Source: Marinobacter sp. Arc7-DN-1
GTDB lineage: Bacteria; Pseudomonadota; Gammaproteobacteria; Pseudomonadales; Oleiphilaceae
Length of the DNA: 64,000 nucleotides
Assembly: GCF_003441595.1 (NCBI RefSeq)
Contig: NZ_CP031848.1
Location: 1,736,001-1,800,000 of the forward strand
Direction of reading: 5' to 3'
How positions within the stretch are numbered: the stretch's first letter is position 1; the number at the start of each line of letters is the position of its first letter. The position numbers and the translations under genes were made by a program. This document shows positions 9,407-17,160 of the stretch, in pieces. The notes beneath the pieces are model-generated. The model saw only the letters and a program-made list of their open reading frames with translations. It was not told where the DNA came from and made no database searches.

Positions 9407-10984
9407 TCAGGGCCTGCTGGTCACGCTTTTGAGACCAAGCCGCTTGGCCATTCGGTGCAGGTTGCCCCGATCCATGCCCAGGGATTTTGCGGCCTGTGAC
9501 CAGTTCTGGTTGTTTGCCGCCAATCGCTCGGAAATGAGATTTCTCTGGAAGTCCGCCAGCGCATCGTTCATGGCGGTATCCGCGGGGGTTTCGGGTTCCG
9601 GAGAGGCATCTGGCTCGATATCCCGGGTAGACCGGGAAATTATCGGTTGAACCTGGCCTCCATCGATAAGGTCACAATGCCGCGATTCAATAGTGGCTAT
9701 GCCCCGCCGCTGCTCTGACCTCGCCCTGAGTGATGCCCGGCTGATGACATGCTCCAGCTCACGGACATTACCCGGCCAGGAATAGGCGCCCATCTGACTT
9801 AGCGCTTCCGGAGCAATACGGAGGCTCTTCAGACCGAGCTTGAGTCTCATTTTTTCGGCAAAGTAACCGGCCAGTAGCGGAATATCTCCATGACGGTACC
9901 GCAGCGGGGGCACCTCCACCGGAAAAACACTGAGTCGATGGTAGAGGTCGCGACGGAAATGACCGTTTTCGACATCCTCTTTCAGGTCCCGGTTGGTAGC
10001 CGCCAGAATGCGAACATCCACATGCCTGGTCTTATCCGATCCCACCCTCTGAACCTCACCATTTTGCAAGACCCTTAACATTTTGGCTTGTAGGAGCGGA
10101 GACAGCTCACCAATCTCATCAAGGAACAGGGTGCCGCCGTCCGCCAGCTCAAACTTACCGTCCCGATCCGAGGTGGCGCCGGTGAAGGAGCCTTTGGAAT
10201 GCCCGAAGAGTTCGCTTTCAGCAAGAGACTCCGGCAGCGCCGCGCAGTTGATATGAACCAGCGGCTGGTCCAACCGCGATGACAACAGGTGAATGGTCCG
10301 GGCTACCAGCTCTTTGCCAACGCCGGTCTCACCACCAATCAGGACAGACAAATCCGAGGCCGCTACCAATTCGAGCTCTTTGTTGAGGTGCTGCATTTCA
10401 GCGCTTTTACCAATGAGTTCTCCGCCATCCCGTTTCAGCGCCTCACTAACCAGTTCCTGCGCCAGCAGGTTTTTATGTCTGGCCTGCTGCTCCAGCCATT
10501 CGATCAGCAGAGCCGAGCGCATGGCAGCCGCCGCCAGGGCAGAAAATGCTGACATGGTCTGATCATCGACGCCATCGAACATGCCCGGCGTCAAGCCATC
10601 CAGCGTCAGAATTCCAAGCAGCTGTTGATCAACATAAAGGGCACAACCCATGCAAGCGTGAACTTCCAGGTTGCCTTCGTGCCCCAACACCAGACCGTCA
10701 TAGGGGTCAGGCAACTCGGAATCGGCGGGAAAGCGCACCGGTTGCTCCGATGCGATGATCTGCTGGAAGCGGGGGTGCTGGCGAGGATCAAACCGCCGCC
10801 CCAGTGTGTCGGTCGACAGGCCGTCTATCGCGACCGGCACCAAGAGGTCATTTTCATACTTGAGCAGCACGGATGCATCACATGGCAGAACCCTGCGCAC
10901 GGCGCCCAGCAGCCGCTGGTAACGATCCTGCGCAGACAGGTCTTTTGTCAGATCGACTGCGATATCCAGTAATGCATCAATCAT
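9407..10984 (-). CDS. norR: NorR, NO-sensing sigma-54 activator
   Basis: A 525-residue enhancer-binding protein in three parts: an N-terminal GAF domain (about 20-170) that in NorR carries a mononuclear iron which binds NO; an AAA+ domain with Walker [10 protein letters not shown] and Walker [13 protein letters not shown]; and a C-terminal Fis-type helix-turn-helix ([19 protein letters not shown]). The sigma-54-contacting loop reads GSFTGA instead of the usual GAFTGA, a conservative change. GGAGG six bases before the ATG at 10984 sets the start; a GTG two codons upstream is the alternative. It converges on hemN with a 16-base gap. Matching operators lie upstream of norC/hemN. Confidence 0.92.
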   Translation of the reverse strand: MIDALLDIAVDLTKDLSAQDRYQRLLGAVRRVLPCDASVLLKYENDLLVPVAIDGLSTDTLGRRFDPRQHPRFQQIIASEQPVRFPADSELPDPYDGLVLGHEGNLEVHACMGCALYVDQQLLGILTLDGLTPGMFDGVDDQTMSAFSALAAAAMRSALLIEWLEQQARHKNLLAQELVSEALKRDGGELIGKSAEMQHLNKELELVAASDLSVLIGGETGVGKELVARTIHLLSSRLDQPLVHINCAALPESLAESELFGHSKGSFTGATSDRDGKFELADGGTLFLDEIGELSPLLQAKMLRVLQNGEVQRVGSDKTRHVDVRILAATNRDLKEDVENGHFRRDLYHRLSVFPVEVPPLRYRHGDIPLLAGYFAEKMRLKLGLKSLRIAPEALSQMGAYSWPGNVRELEHVISRASLRARSEQRRGIATIESRHCDLIDGGQVQPIISRSTRDIEPDASPEPETPADTAMNDALADFQRNLISERLAANNQNWSQAAKSLGMDRGNLHRMAKRLGLKSVTSRP

Positions 10985-11039
10985 TTTCACCCTCCAAACT
11001 TATGCCCCTGTTGATGCGCCGAGAAAATGAGAACAATTC

Positions 11040-11068
11040 TTGACACTAATTAAAATGTATTCTATATA
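11040..11068 (+). promoter_or_regulatory. Strong sigma-70 promoter
   Basis: TTGACA at 11040-11045 and TATATA at 11063-11068 are separated by exactly 17 bases, upstream of the hemerythrin-like gene at 11098. TTGAC-N4-ATTAA, overlapping the -35, resembles a poor FNR/DNR box, which would be an unusual position for activation. Confidence 0.7.
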
Positions 11069-11097
11069 TATCTTAAAGTAAGAGAGGAGGATCAGCA

Positions 11098-11769
11098 ATG
11101 AACTATCAGGATATTCTAGGCAGCTGCAGTGAAACCACCGTCGGCCAGTTGGTCAGCCGGTGCCCCCAGACCCTGGACGTATTCCGAAAGTACGTGCCGG
11201 AAATTGAGGCCCACCGCCTGACAACCGTCGACATCGTCGCATCCATTGCCGATGTCGAGCCGAAGCGGTTGTGTCAGGAACTGTTTGATACGGTGATGGA
11301 AAAGTCACCGATTGAGGAGCTGGACACAGATGTGCTGCTGGAGCTCATATTACGGGGCTACGATGCCGGGCATATGGCGAAACTGCCAGAAATTCACCGG
11401 CTCGCCCGCAAGATCGAGGCAGTGCACAGGGCGAACCCTGACGTCCCAAAGGGCATCACACTGGCCATCAAAAAGCTGGAGCACACGCTCACCGACCACA
11501 TTGAGCGGGAGAATGCCTACGTTCTGAAGCGGATGGAGCATGACCAGCCACCGAACCCGGACACGCCAATCGCTCAAATGAACGAAGAGCACTCCCTCAT
11601 CAAACGGCAACTGGACAAGCTGCGTCAGATGACCCGGAACTACCGGGCTCCGGAGTCCGCCTGCCGGTCCTGGCAGCGGTTTTACCGGGAGTTGAAAGCG
11701 CTGGATTTCCGGTTGTCCGAGCAGATGTATCTGGAAAGAGAAGTGTTATTCCCGAGGTTTCAGTTCTGA
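11098..11769 (+). CDS. RIC/YtfE-like hemerythrin protein, diverged
   Basis: A 223-residue cytoplasmic protein laid out like the repair-of-iron-centres family (YtfE/ScdA/DnrN). An N-terminal DUF542-like helix (TVGQLVSRCPQTLDVFRKY) is followed by a hemerythrin-like four-helix domain. Family members repair Fe-S clusters after NO damage using a di-iron site. Retained candidates include the His in YDAGHMAKLPE, DHIERE, EEHSLI and the Glu in YLEREVLFP. The usual CC of the DUF542 domain is missing, and the last helix has QMYLE where HxHLE is usual, so two iron-ligand positions appear changed. Location next to norR fits an NO-defence role. GAGAGGAGG before the ATG is a strong ribosome site. Confidence 0.7.
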   Translation: MNYQDILGSCSETTVGQLVSRCPQTLDVFRKYVPEIEAHRLTTVDIVASIADVEPKRLCQELFDTVMEKSPIEELDTDVLLELILRGYDAGHMAKLPEIHRLARKIEAVHRANPDVPKGITLAIKKLEHTLTDHIERENAYVLKRMEHDQPPNPDTPIAQMNEEHSLIKRQLDKLRQMTRNYRAPESACRSWQRFYRELKALDFRLSEQMYLEREVLFPRFQF

Positions 11770-11800
11770 GGGTAGATTTATACGTTAGGAGCAAATGCGC

Positions 11801-12009
11801 ATGAGTAAACAATCTCCCGGCCAGCTATTCACGAGGTGCTGAAGAATACCCTGCAGGCTCACAAGACCCTGACAGACATCTACGAGTTACGGTCCAAGCT
11901 GGCGCAGAACGCCCGGGAGGCAGAAGAGCTGTTCCGGGAGTTGGCGGCCAACCAGCAGGCCGAAGCCCGGCTGCAGTCCAGGGATATTGGCCGGCTGGAG
12001 ATGTATTAG
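11801..12009 (+). pseudogene. Small helical protein gene with a frameshift
   Basis: An AGGAG ribosome site leads into ATG 11801 (MSKQSPGQLF), but this frame stops after about 14 codons. From about 11822 a second frame continues with clear coding character to a TAG at 12009 (AIHEVLKNTLQAHKTLTDIY, then KLAQNAREAEELFREL). The 209 bases are one short of a whole number of codons, so a single-base deletion in the CCCGGCC stretch near 11816-11822 would explain it. Restored, the protein would be about 69 residues, helical and charged, with no recognised domain. A sequencing error is equally possible. It follows the hemerythrin-like gene by 31 bases and may share its transcript. Confidence 0.5.
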
Positions 12010-12053
12010 TCGTGCATCATCAACATCTACCCGCAACATGAACCCCGGTCAGA

Positions 12054-12275
12054 TCAGGGCCCATGTTGCAGCAGGTACTCCCGATACACCCGGATCGATG
12101 CCAGCAGACTTTCCCGGTAGGCCGCACCGTACTGGTTGCCACCGGAGTCCGCCTCCCGGACGGCAGACTCGTACTGACCGATACCCTGCTTTGCAAAAGC
12201 CGCGGCGGTTGCCACACCGTCCCGGCCCTCGACAAACGCCAGTCGCTCCCACTCCCGGCTTTCCGGCGTATCCAT
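12054..12275 (-). CDS. Small hypothetical protein (73 aa)
   Basis: Not recognised. The ATG at 12275 has a strong ribosome site (GGGAGG six bases before). The product starts MDTPESREWERLAF, is rich in Glu, Arg and Ala, and is predicted to be mostly helical and soluble. It follows the sulfite-reductase remnant at 12292-12534 in the same direction, separated by 16 bases, and could once have been its operon partner. Confidence 0.55.
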   Translation of the reverse strand: MDTPESREWERLAFVEGRDGVATAAAFAKQGIGQYESAVREADSGGNQYGAAYRESLLASIRVYREYLLQHGP

Positions 12276-12291
12276 GGCCCGCCTCCCATTG

Positions 12292-12534
12292 TTATTTCAG
12301 GGCTTCATGTAGCATAGTCGGTGTACGCTCCGCTTCAACCATCCCGCTGCGCACCAGAAAATCACCGAAGTGTTCCCCGGCTTCACGCTGCTCCCGGTAC
12401 GCCCGGAACAGGGGCCGCAGCTCGGCCAGAACCGTGTCGACATCAATGTTCTCACGGTACAGCCGGTTCATCCGCTGTCCGGAGAAATCTGCCCCCAGGC
12501 AAAGAACGGGATATTGCCCATAACCCCCTGAAGT
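12292..12534 (-). pseudogene. C-terminal remnant of a nitrite/sulfite reductase-like hemoprotein
   Basis: The open frame ends at 12292 and reads CLGADFSGQRMNRLYREN, then LAELRPLFRAYREQREAG and EHFGDFLVRSGM. This resembles the extreme C-terminus of siroheme sulfite/nitrite reductases, where GExFGDF is typical. An in-frame TAG at 12559-12561 blocks extension and the divergent sdhB-like gene starts just beyond, so the large catalytic part is missing. No start codon with a ribosome site is seen. I read it as a leftover of a deletion. The family match is from memory of the motif and is moderate. Confidence 0.45.
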
Positions 12535-12614
12535 AAGGTGTTGGCGGGTTGGCCATTGCTAACCTAACCTTAAACCCATACAGAGAATGTATGAAATTCC
12601 AGGAGGGTAGCAGA

Positions 12615-13328
12615 ATGTCGGTCTTTACCGTTCGCCTGTATCGTTACAACCCGGAACAGGACAACGCCCCCTACAATCAGGACATCGACGTTGACGGTGA
12701 ATTTCGCAACCGCATGGTTCTCGATGTCCTGGAACACCTCAAAACCCGTGATCCAACACTGTCTTTTCGTCGTTCCTGCCGGGAAGGTGTTTGCGGTTCG
12801 GACGGGCTCAACATCAATGGTCGCAATGGCCTGGGCTGCATAACCCGGGTAGAGGATGCCCTCGGGAAGAAGGATATTCTGGAGGTCCGGCCGTTACCGG
12901 GTATGCCGGTTATCCGGGATCTGGTGGTAGACCAGTCACTGTTCTTCAAACAGTACGAACGTGTTCAGCCCTGGCTGATCAACGATACTCCTGATCCTGC
13001 AATCGAAAGGCTGCAGAGCCCGGAGGACCGCGCAAAGCTGGATGGGCTATACGAGTGCATTCTCTGTGCCTGCTGCACCTCCGCCTGCCCCTCCTGGTGG
13101 TGGAACCCGGAAAAGTACATCGGGCCATCCGGATTACTGCAGGCGTACCGGTTTTTGGTGGATTCACGGGATACAGCTACGAGTGAGCGACTGAAAAAGC
13201 TCGAAGATCCGTTCAGCGTGTTTCGCTGCCGAGGCATTGGCAACTGCACGGCTTACTGTCCCAAGGGGCTCAATCCCATGAAGGCCATCGGTCATATCAA
13301 GACCATGCTGCTTCGCGAACAGGTCTGA
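12615..13328 (+). CDS. sdhB: Orphan succinate dehydrogenase/fumarate reductase iron-sulfur subunit
   Basis: A 237-residue SdhB/FrdB-family protein. The plant-type 2Fe-2S ligands are in SCREGVCGSDGLNINGRNGLGC. The 4Fe-4S/3Fe-4S ligands are in CILCACCTSACPS and CRGIGNCTAYCPKGLNP. It would pass electrons from a flavoprotein subunit to a membrane quinone site. No sdhA, sdhC or sdhD lies nearby, which is unusual because this subunit works only in a complex. A main sdh operon presumably exists elsewhere. AGGAGG eight bases before ATG 12615 sets the start. Confidence 0.88.
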   Translation: MSVFTVRLYRYNPEQDNAPYNQDIDVDGEFRNRMVLDVLEHLKTRDPTLSFRRSCREGVCGSDGLNINGRNGLGCITRVEDALGKKDILEVRPLPGMPVIRDLVVDQSLFFKQYERVQPWLINDTPDPAIERLQSPEDRAKLDGLYECILCACCTSACPSWWWNPEKYIGPSGLLQAYRFLVDSRDTATSERLKKLEDPFSVFRCRGIGNCTAYCPKGLNPMKAIGHIKTMLLREQV

Positions 13329-13447
13329 TCACCCATGACAACGGGTTGATTCGGGAAATTTAACCAGACACCAATTGATCTATCTTCAAGAAGAAAACCC
13401 GGCCCTCTGATAGTCTGACGGGACATGTTTCTTCCCGAGGATGAGCA

Positions 13448-14611
13448 ATGGCAGACGATCCCCGCAAGCCTGACTGGAACCCCCGAACGGATGAGGTTCT
13501 AAGGGACCAGATACGGGCCTACGATGCCATGCGCGCCCAGTGCCCGGTCGCCTGGAGTGATTACCAGCACTGGACGCTATTCAGGCATGGCGATGTAATG
13601 CGAGTGCTGGAAGATCACCAAACCTTCAGCAGTGCCGCATCTAACCATCTTTCGGTCCCCAATGGCATGGACCCGCCTGAACACACGCCCTATCGACAGG
13701 TAATCGAGCCCTACTTCTCGCAACAGGCAATGAGCGAATTCGAGCCAACCTGTCGCAACATTGCCCGCAACCTCATCAATAGTTTGCCCGACGGCCAGCC
13801 GTTCGATGTCGTGGAAAAGTTCAGCAGAGCCTTTGCCCTGCAGATACAGTGCGCTTTTATGGGCTGGCCTGATTCTCTCCATGAACCACTCCGCGAATGG
13901 GTACTAAAAAACCACCGGGCCACCCTGGCCCGTGACCGGCAGGCAATGGCTGAAGTTGCCCATGAGTTTGACGGCTATATTCACGACTTGCTGGAAACCC
14001 GGCGCCAGGCCGGAGCCAATGCCCCAAGAGACGTCACAACCTCGCTTATGGAAGAAGCCGTCAATGGTCGCCCCATGACCGATGGAGAGCTCACCAGCCT
14101 GCTGCGGAACTGGACTGTCGGTGAACTGGGCACAATCAGCTCCAGCGTATCGATTCTCCTGAGTTACCTGGCTGAACATCCGGATCTGAGACAGAGCCTC
14201 GCCAACGATACCGGCGCGTTGTCGGACGCTATTGATGAAATACTTCGTACGGATGCGCCACTGATGTCTAACCGCCGGGTCACAACCCGGGACGTGGAGA
14301 TTGGCGGAAGAAGGATTCCGGCAGGCGAGAAAATCACCATCCTGTGGGCGTCCGCCAACCGTGACGAAAAGGTCTTCGGCGACCCGGATGCATTTTGCCC
14401 ACAGAAGAACCGCGACCAGAATCTGCTTTACGGCGCCGGCGTTCACGTTTGCCCGGGGGCACCTCTGGCAAGGATGGAGCTCAGGGTTCTGGTGGAGGAA
14501 TTTCTTTCCAGTGTCGACACCCTGAAACCTGCCCCCGGCAAGCAGCCTGAGCGGGCCGTTTTCCCGACCGGAGGCTTCAGTTACCTACCGATGCTCATTG
14601 AAAAGCGATAA
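13448..14611 (+). CDS. Cytochrome P450
   Basis: A 387-residue soluble bacterial P450. The heme-thiolate loop [10 protein letters not shown] gives Cys335 as proximal ligand, and the K-helix ExxR is in EILR. The I-helix segment around [10 protein letters not shown] lacks the common acid-Thr pair, which may affect O2 activation. The usual PERF region is replaced by [12 protein letters not shown]. The substrate cannot be told from sequence and no ferredoxin or ferredoxin reductase is adjacent. Its 3' end overlaps the convergent chemoreceptor gene by 17 bases. Confidence 0.9.
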   Translation: MADDPRKPDWNPRTDEVLRDQIRAYDAMRAQCPVAWSDYQHWTLFRHGDVMRVLEDHQTFSSAASNHLSVPNGMDPPEHTPYRQVIEPYFSQQAMSEFEPTCRNIARNLINSLPDGQPFDVVEKFSRAFALQIQCAFMGWPDSLHEPLREWVLKNHRATLARDRQAMAEVAHEFDGYIHDLLETRRQAGANAPRDVTTSLMEEAVNGRPMTDGELTSLLRNWTVGELGTISSSVSILLSYLAEHPDLRQSLANDTGALSDAIDEILRTDAPLMSNRRVTTRDVEIGGRRIPAGEKITILWASANRDEKVFGDPDAFCPQKNRDQNLLYGAGVHVCPGAPLARMELRVLVEEFLSSVDTLKPAPGKQPERAVFPTGGFSYLPMLIEKR

Positions 14612-15704
14612 GGGCTGCACCCGACACCAACCGGCGCAGCCGCGTCATAACATCAAGATTGTTGGTCTCCATGGCCTCCAGCGCCTGCAGTGCATCTTCG
14701 GGCCGGTTTTCATGGTGTGCTTTCACGGCTTCAATAGCATAAACATGCACCAGCCGGTGAGGCTCTTCAATAGCCCGGAAATCCATCCGGCCGGCGTATT
14801 GCTCATTGCCATCCCCCTGATAGTACCACTGCCCCAGGCGGCATTCGCTTTCGGATGGCAGGCTGTCGGCCCGCCTGTCCGAAAGCCCGGCCAGAACCTG
14901 GTAGACTGTCAGTTTGATTTCCAGCTCTTCAAGATTCGCCAGTTCAATTTCTGACAACAGAGCAGCATTACCTAAAGCAGTTGACGACGTGTCAGCCAGG
15001 TCGATCAGAGACAGCAGGCGATCCCGTGCCGATTCCGCCTCTGCCGCCAGTTTTTCCATTTCTTCACTGCTGGCCTTACTGGCGGCTGAAACCGAGGTGG
15101 TCTTGGCACGAATCCGGCTGATGGCATCGTCAATTTCCCGGGTGGCTTCTCCGGCCCGGAACGCAAGATTACGCACTTCGGTAGCCACTACACTGAACCC
15201 CCGGCCATGCTCGCCGGCACGGGCGGCTTCGATACTGGCGTTTAAAGCCAGCAGAGAGGTCTGATCAGAGACTCCATCAATCACATCCACTAGTGTATTA
15301 ATACTGCCGGTTTCCGATTCCAGCGCCTCAATCTGGCCAGCGGAATTGAGCACTCGCTCCCGGGCGCCGCCCAGTTGCTGTATCAATAGCGCCATACCAT
15401 CTCGCACCCGACTGGATTCATCCCGGGTTTTCAAAGCTTCACTTCTACGAGAGCCCAGCAGATCCGATAACTCACTGAAAGACCCCTTGAGCTCGGAAAG
15501 GGATGAGCCAAACTGACCGAGGCCAGACATCAGTCGGTGACTGAGCTTGAGCTCAGCCTGGGTTTGCTCCAGAGCATCGGTTTCTGCCTCCAGACGGCTC
15601 TCAAGCACCCTCTTCTGCTCACTGATCTGTCCGTAGGCCTCCTTCAATGCCGACAACTCCCCTTCAAGCAACTCTGCGCGCTTTGTGGACGGCCAAAAAG
15701 TCAT
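14595..15704 (-). CDS. Cytoplasmic chemoreceptor with C-terminal zinc-binding (CZB) domain
   Basis: A 369-residue protein with no membrane segment. An N-terminal coiled coil (about 5-65) leads into a short MCP signalling domain with the hairpin tip [20 protein letters not shown] (about 150-170). The C-terminus has CZB features: [20 protein letters not shown] and AHHEN give Cys/His candidates for zinc. CZB receptors sense zinc or hypochlorite-type signals. GGAG lies six bases before ATG 15704. It stands alone, without che genes. Confidence 0.85.
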   Translation of the reverse strand: MTFWPSTKRAELLEGELSALKEAYGQISEQKRVLESRLEAETDALEQTQAELKLSHRLMSGLGQFGSSLSELKGSFSELSDLLGSRRSEALKTRDESSRVRDGMALLIQQLGGARERVLNSAGQIEALESETGSINTLVDVIDGVSDQTSLLALNASIEAARAGEHGRGFSVVATEVRNLAFRAGEATREIDDAISRIRAKTTSVSAASKASSEEMEKLAAEAESARDRLLSLIDLADTSSTALGNAALLSEIELANLEELEIKLTVYQVLAGLSDRRADSLPSESECRLGQWYYQGDGNEQYAGRMDFRAIEEPHRLVHVYAIEAVKAHHENRPEDALQALEAMETNNLDVMTRLRRLVSGAALIAFQ

Positions 15705-15820
15705 AAAAACTCCAGCTTCTTAATTTAATACATATTTAATGCATATTATATCCATCTTTTTGGAGGCAACTGTACGGATTTGTAACAACCACCAGCAAGA
15801 CCAGTGGCGCGGCGCCTGCT

Positions 15821-16183
15821 TCAAAGTTGATTATTCAGAATGAAGTCCCGCAGCGCTACCGCATTGTTATGCCCGGTATCTTTCGCCGCAAACACCAGAG
15901 TAATGCGGTTGTGCTCTTCAAGCAGGTTTTTGAGTTTCTCAAGCTCCTCCCCGGCCTCATCCGTGGCCAACTCCCTGAGGTATCGTTCCCGGAATTCTGG
16001 CCATTTATCCGAATCGTGGCCGAACCACTTCCGTAGCCCGGTGGACGGTGCCAGCCCTTTCAACCAGTGGGCAATGTCGGCATCTTCTTTGGCAACCCCT
16101 CGAGGCCAAATACGATCCACAAGCACTCGCGGACCGTCTGAGCGTGCGGGGGCCTCGTAGGCACGTTTCAGCCGGATGTCCAT
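15821..16183 (-). CDS. DUF488 family protein
   Basis: A 120-residue soluble protein of the DUF488/YeaO-like family. The typical opening VLVDRIWPRGVAKEDADIA is followed by WFGHDSDKWPEFRERYLREL. The family function is unknown. It follows nrdG by 35 bases on the same strand and could be cotranscribed with the ribonucleotide reductase genes. Confidence 0.85.
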   Translation of the reverse strand: MDIRLKRAYEAPARSDGPRVLVDRIWPRGVAKEDADIAHWLKGLAPSTGLRKWFGHDSDKWPEFRERYLRELATDEAGEELEKLKNLLEEHNRITLVFAAKDTGHNNAVALRDFILNNQL

Positions 16184-16218
16184 TGTTCCCTCGTTATGTG
16201 AACGTAATATCCCCGAGC

Positions 16219-16923
16219 CTACTCCCGGAGTTCCATGCTTGCAAAAATCGGGGTGAGGGCCAGCCTGACCGTGTCTCTATCATTTCGGGATATGCACCCA
16301 GTGCCGATCTGCTCATTCAGCATCTGATCGCTGCGAGCGACCTGTACGGCAAATCTATCAACACCGCGGTCAGCCAGGCACTGACCCACCCCCATAATCT
16401 GCTCCGGACCATGCAACCCGCCATGCCAGGTCATCCGGCACTCAAAATCCACATTGGCTTTTTGCAACGCCTCAATAGCGGCCCAGCTTTCCGGGCCGGA
16501 GTAGCGACTCGTGGTTACTGCTTCGTAGTCAGAAGGCATGGCTTTGATATCCAGCCCTACCCAGTCCAGCCAGGGCAGGAGTGGTTTTAGCAGGTCAAGG
16601 TGGGGGGCTCCGGTATGCAGGCCGTTGCGAAAACTCATCTCGCGGGTCTGCTTAAGGGCGGGCAGCAGGGCTTTCTGGATGGTCGGTTCGCCACCGCTGA
16701 ACACCACCGCATCCAGCAAGCCTTGCCGGCCCTCAAGATGATGCTTTACCTGCTGCCAGGTAACTTTCTCATCATCGGTCTTCAGTGGTATGAGGTGAGG
16801 GTTATGGCAATAATGGCAACGCCAGGGGCAACCCTGAAGAAACAGGGTTGCCGCCAGGTGTTGTGGATAATCGACGGTGGAGAAGGCAGCCATGCCCCCG
16901 ATCACCAGGTTATCCGCGGTCAT
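16219..16923 (-). CDS. nrdG: Anaerobic ribonucleotide reductase activating enzyme
   Basis: A 234-residue radical-SAM activase. The cluster motif is CPWRCHYC, followed by VVFSGGEPT. It uses SAM to place a glycyl radical on class III ribonucleotide reductase. The ATG at 16923 is preceded by GGGAG at seven bases; a GTG 10 codons upstream lies inside the preceding gene. It begins one base after the stop of the 48-aa glycyl-radical gene, indicating translational coupling. Confidence 0.92.
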   Translation of the reverse strand: MTADNLVIGGMAAFSTVDYPQHLAATLFLQGCPWRCHYCHNPHLIPLKTDDEKVTWQQVKHHLEGRQGLLDAVVFSGGEPTIQKALLPALKQTREMSFRNGLHTGAPHLDLLKPLLPWLDWVGLDIKAMPSDYEAVTTSRYSGPESWAAIEALQKANVDFECRMTWHGGLHGPEQIMGVGQCLADRGVDRFAVQVARSDQMLNEQIGTGCISRNDRDTVRLALTPIFASMELRE

Positions 16924-16924
16924 T

Positions 16925-17071
16925 TCAACGCTCCCGGAAGTGAGTGCGTTCACGGTGTTCGGACTGCTTGCCCTTGTTGAAGGCAGACACCGGGCGGTGA
17001 TAACCCATTACCCGTGTCCATACTTCACAACGCTGGCGTTGGCTGTCATCGGCAAGCTTCTGGTTTTCCAT
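16925..17071 (-). CDS. nrdD: Separate glycyl-radical domain of class III ribonucleotide reductase (48 aa)
   Basis: A 48-residue protein beginning MENQKLADDSQRQRCEVWTR and continuing VMGYHRPVSAFNKGKQSEH. The RVMGYxRPVS segment corresponds to the glycyl-radical loop found at the very C-terminus of ordinary NrdD proteins (RVVGYLRPVSQWN type), with Gly23 as the expected radical site. The preceding large gene stops right after the zinc-site cysteines, so the reductase is encoded in two pieces. AGGAG lies six bases before the ATG, so it is translated on its own. It sits between the large nrdD part and nrdG. The role as a subunit completing NrdD is inferred. Confidence 0.85.
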   Translation of the reverse strand: MENQKLADDSQRQRCEVWTRVMGYHRPVSAFNKGKQSEHRERTHFRER

Positions 17072-17103
17072 GCTAATCTCCTTTTACTCGTCTTGGGAAA
17101 GTT

Positions 17104-17135
17104 CCGGGGGTGGCTGTTGCAGCAGCCACCCCCGG
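17104..17135 (-). terminator. Intercistronic hairpin between the two nrdD parts
   Basis: A perfect 13-bp inverted repeat (CCGGGGGTGGCTG / CAGCCACCCCCGG) with a 6-base loop lies in the 89-base gap between the large nrdD part and the glycyl-radical gene. On the transcribed strand it is followed by AACTTTCCC, so it is a weak terminator at best. It could protect the upstream mRNA or set the ratio of the two parts. Confidence 0.55.
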
Positions 17136-17160
17136 TTTTACCGGAGCCCTGCCCCGGAAA

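Noticed and set aside
11040..11053. FNR/DNR box TTGAC-N4-ATTAA
   Set aside because: Two or more mismatches and it coincides with a perfect -35 hexamer, so it is more simply part of a sigma-70 promoter.
12020..12289. Alternative overlapping minus-strand frames around 12020-12289
   Set aside because: Only the frame ending at 12054 has a ribosome site (GGGAGG) at a suitable distance from its ATG.
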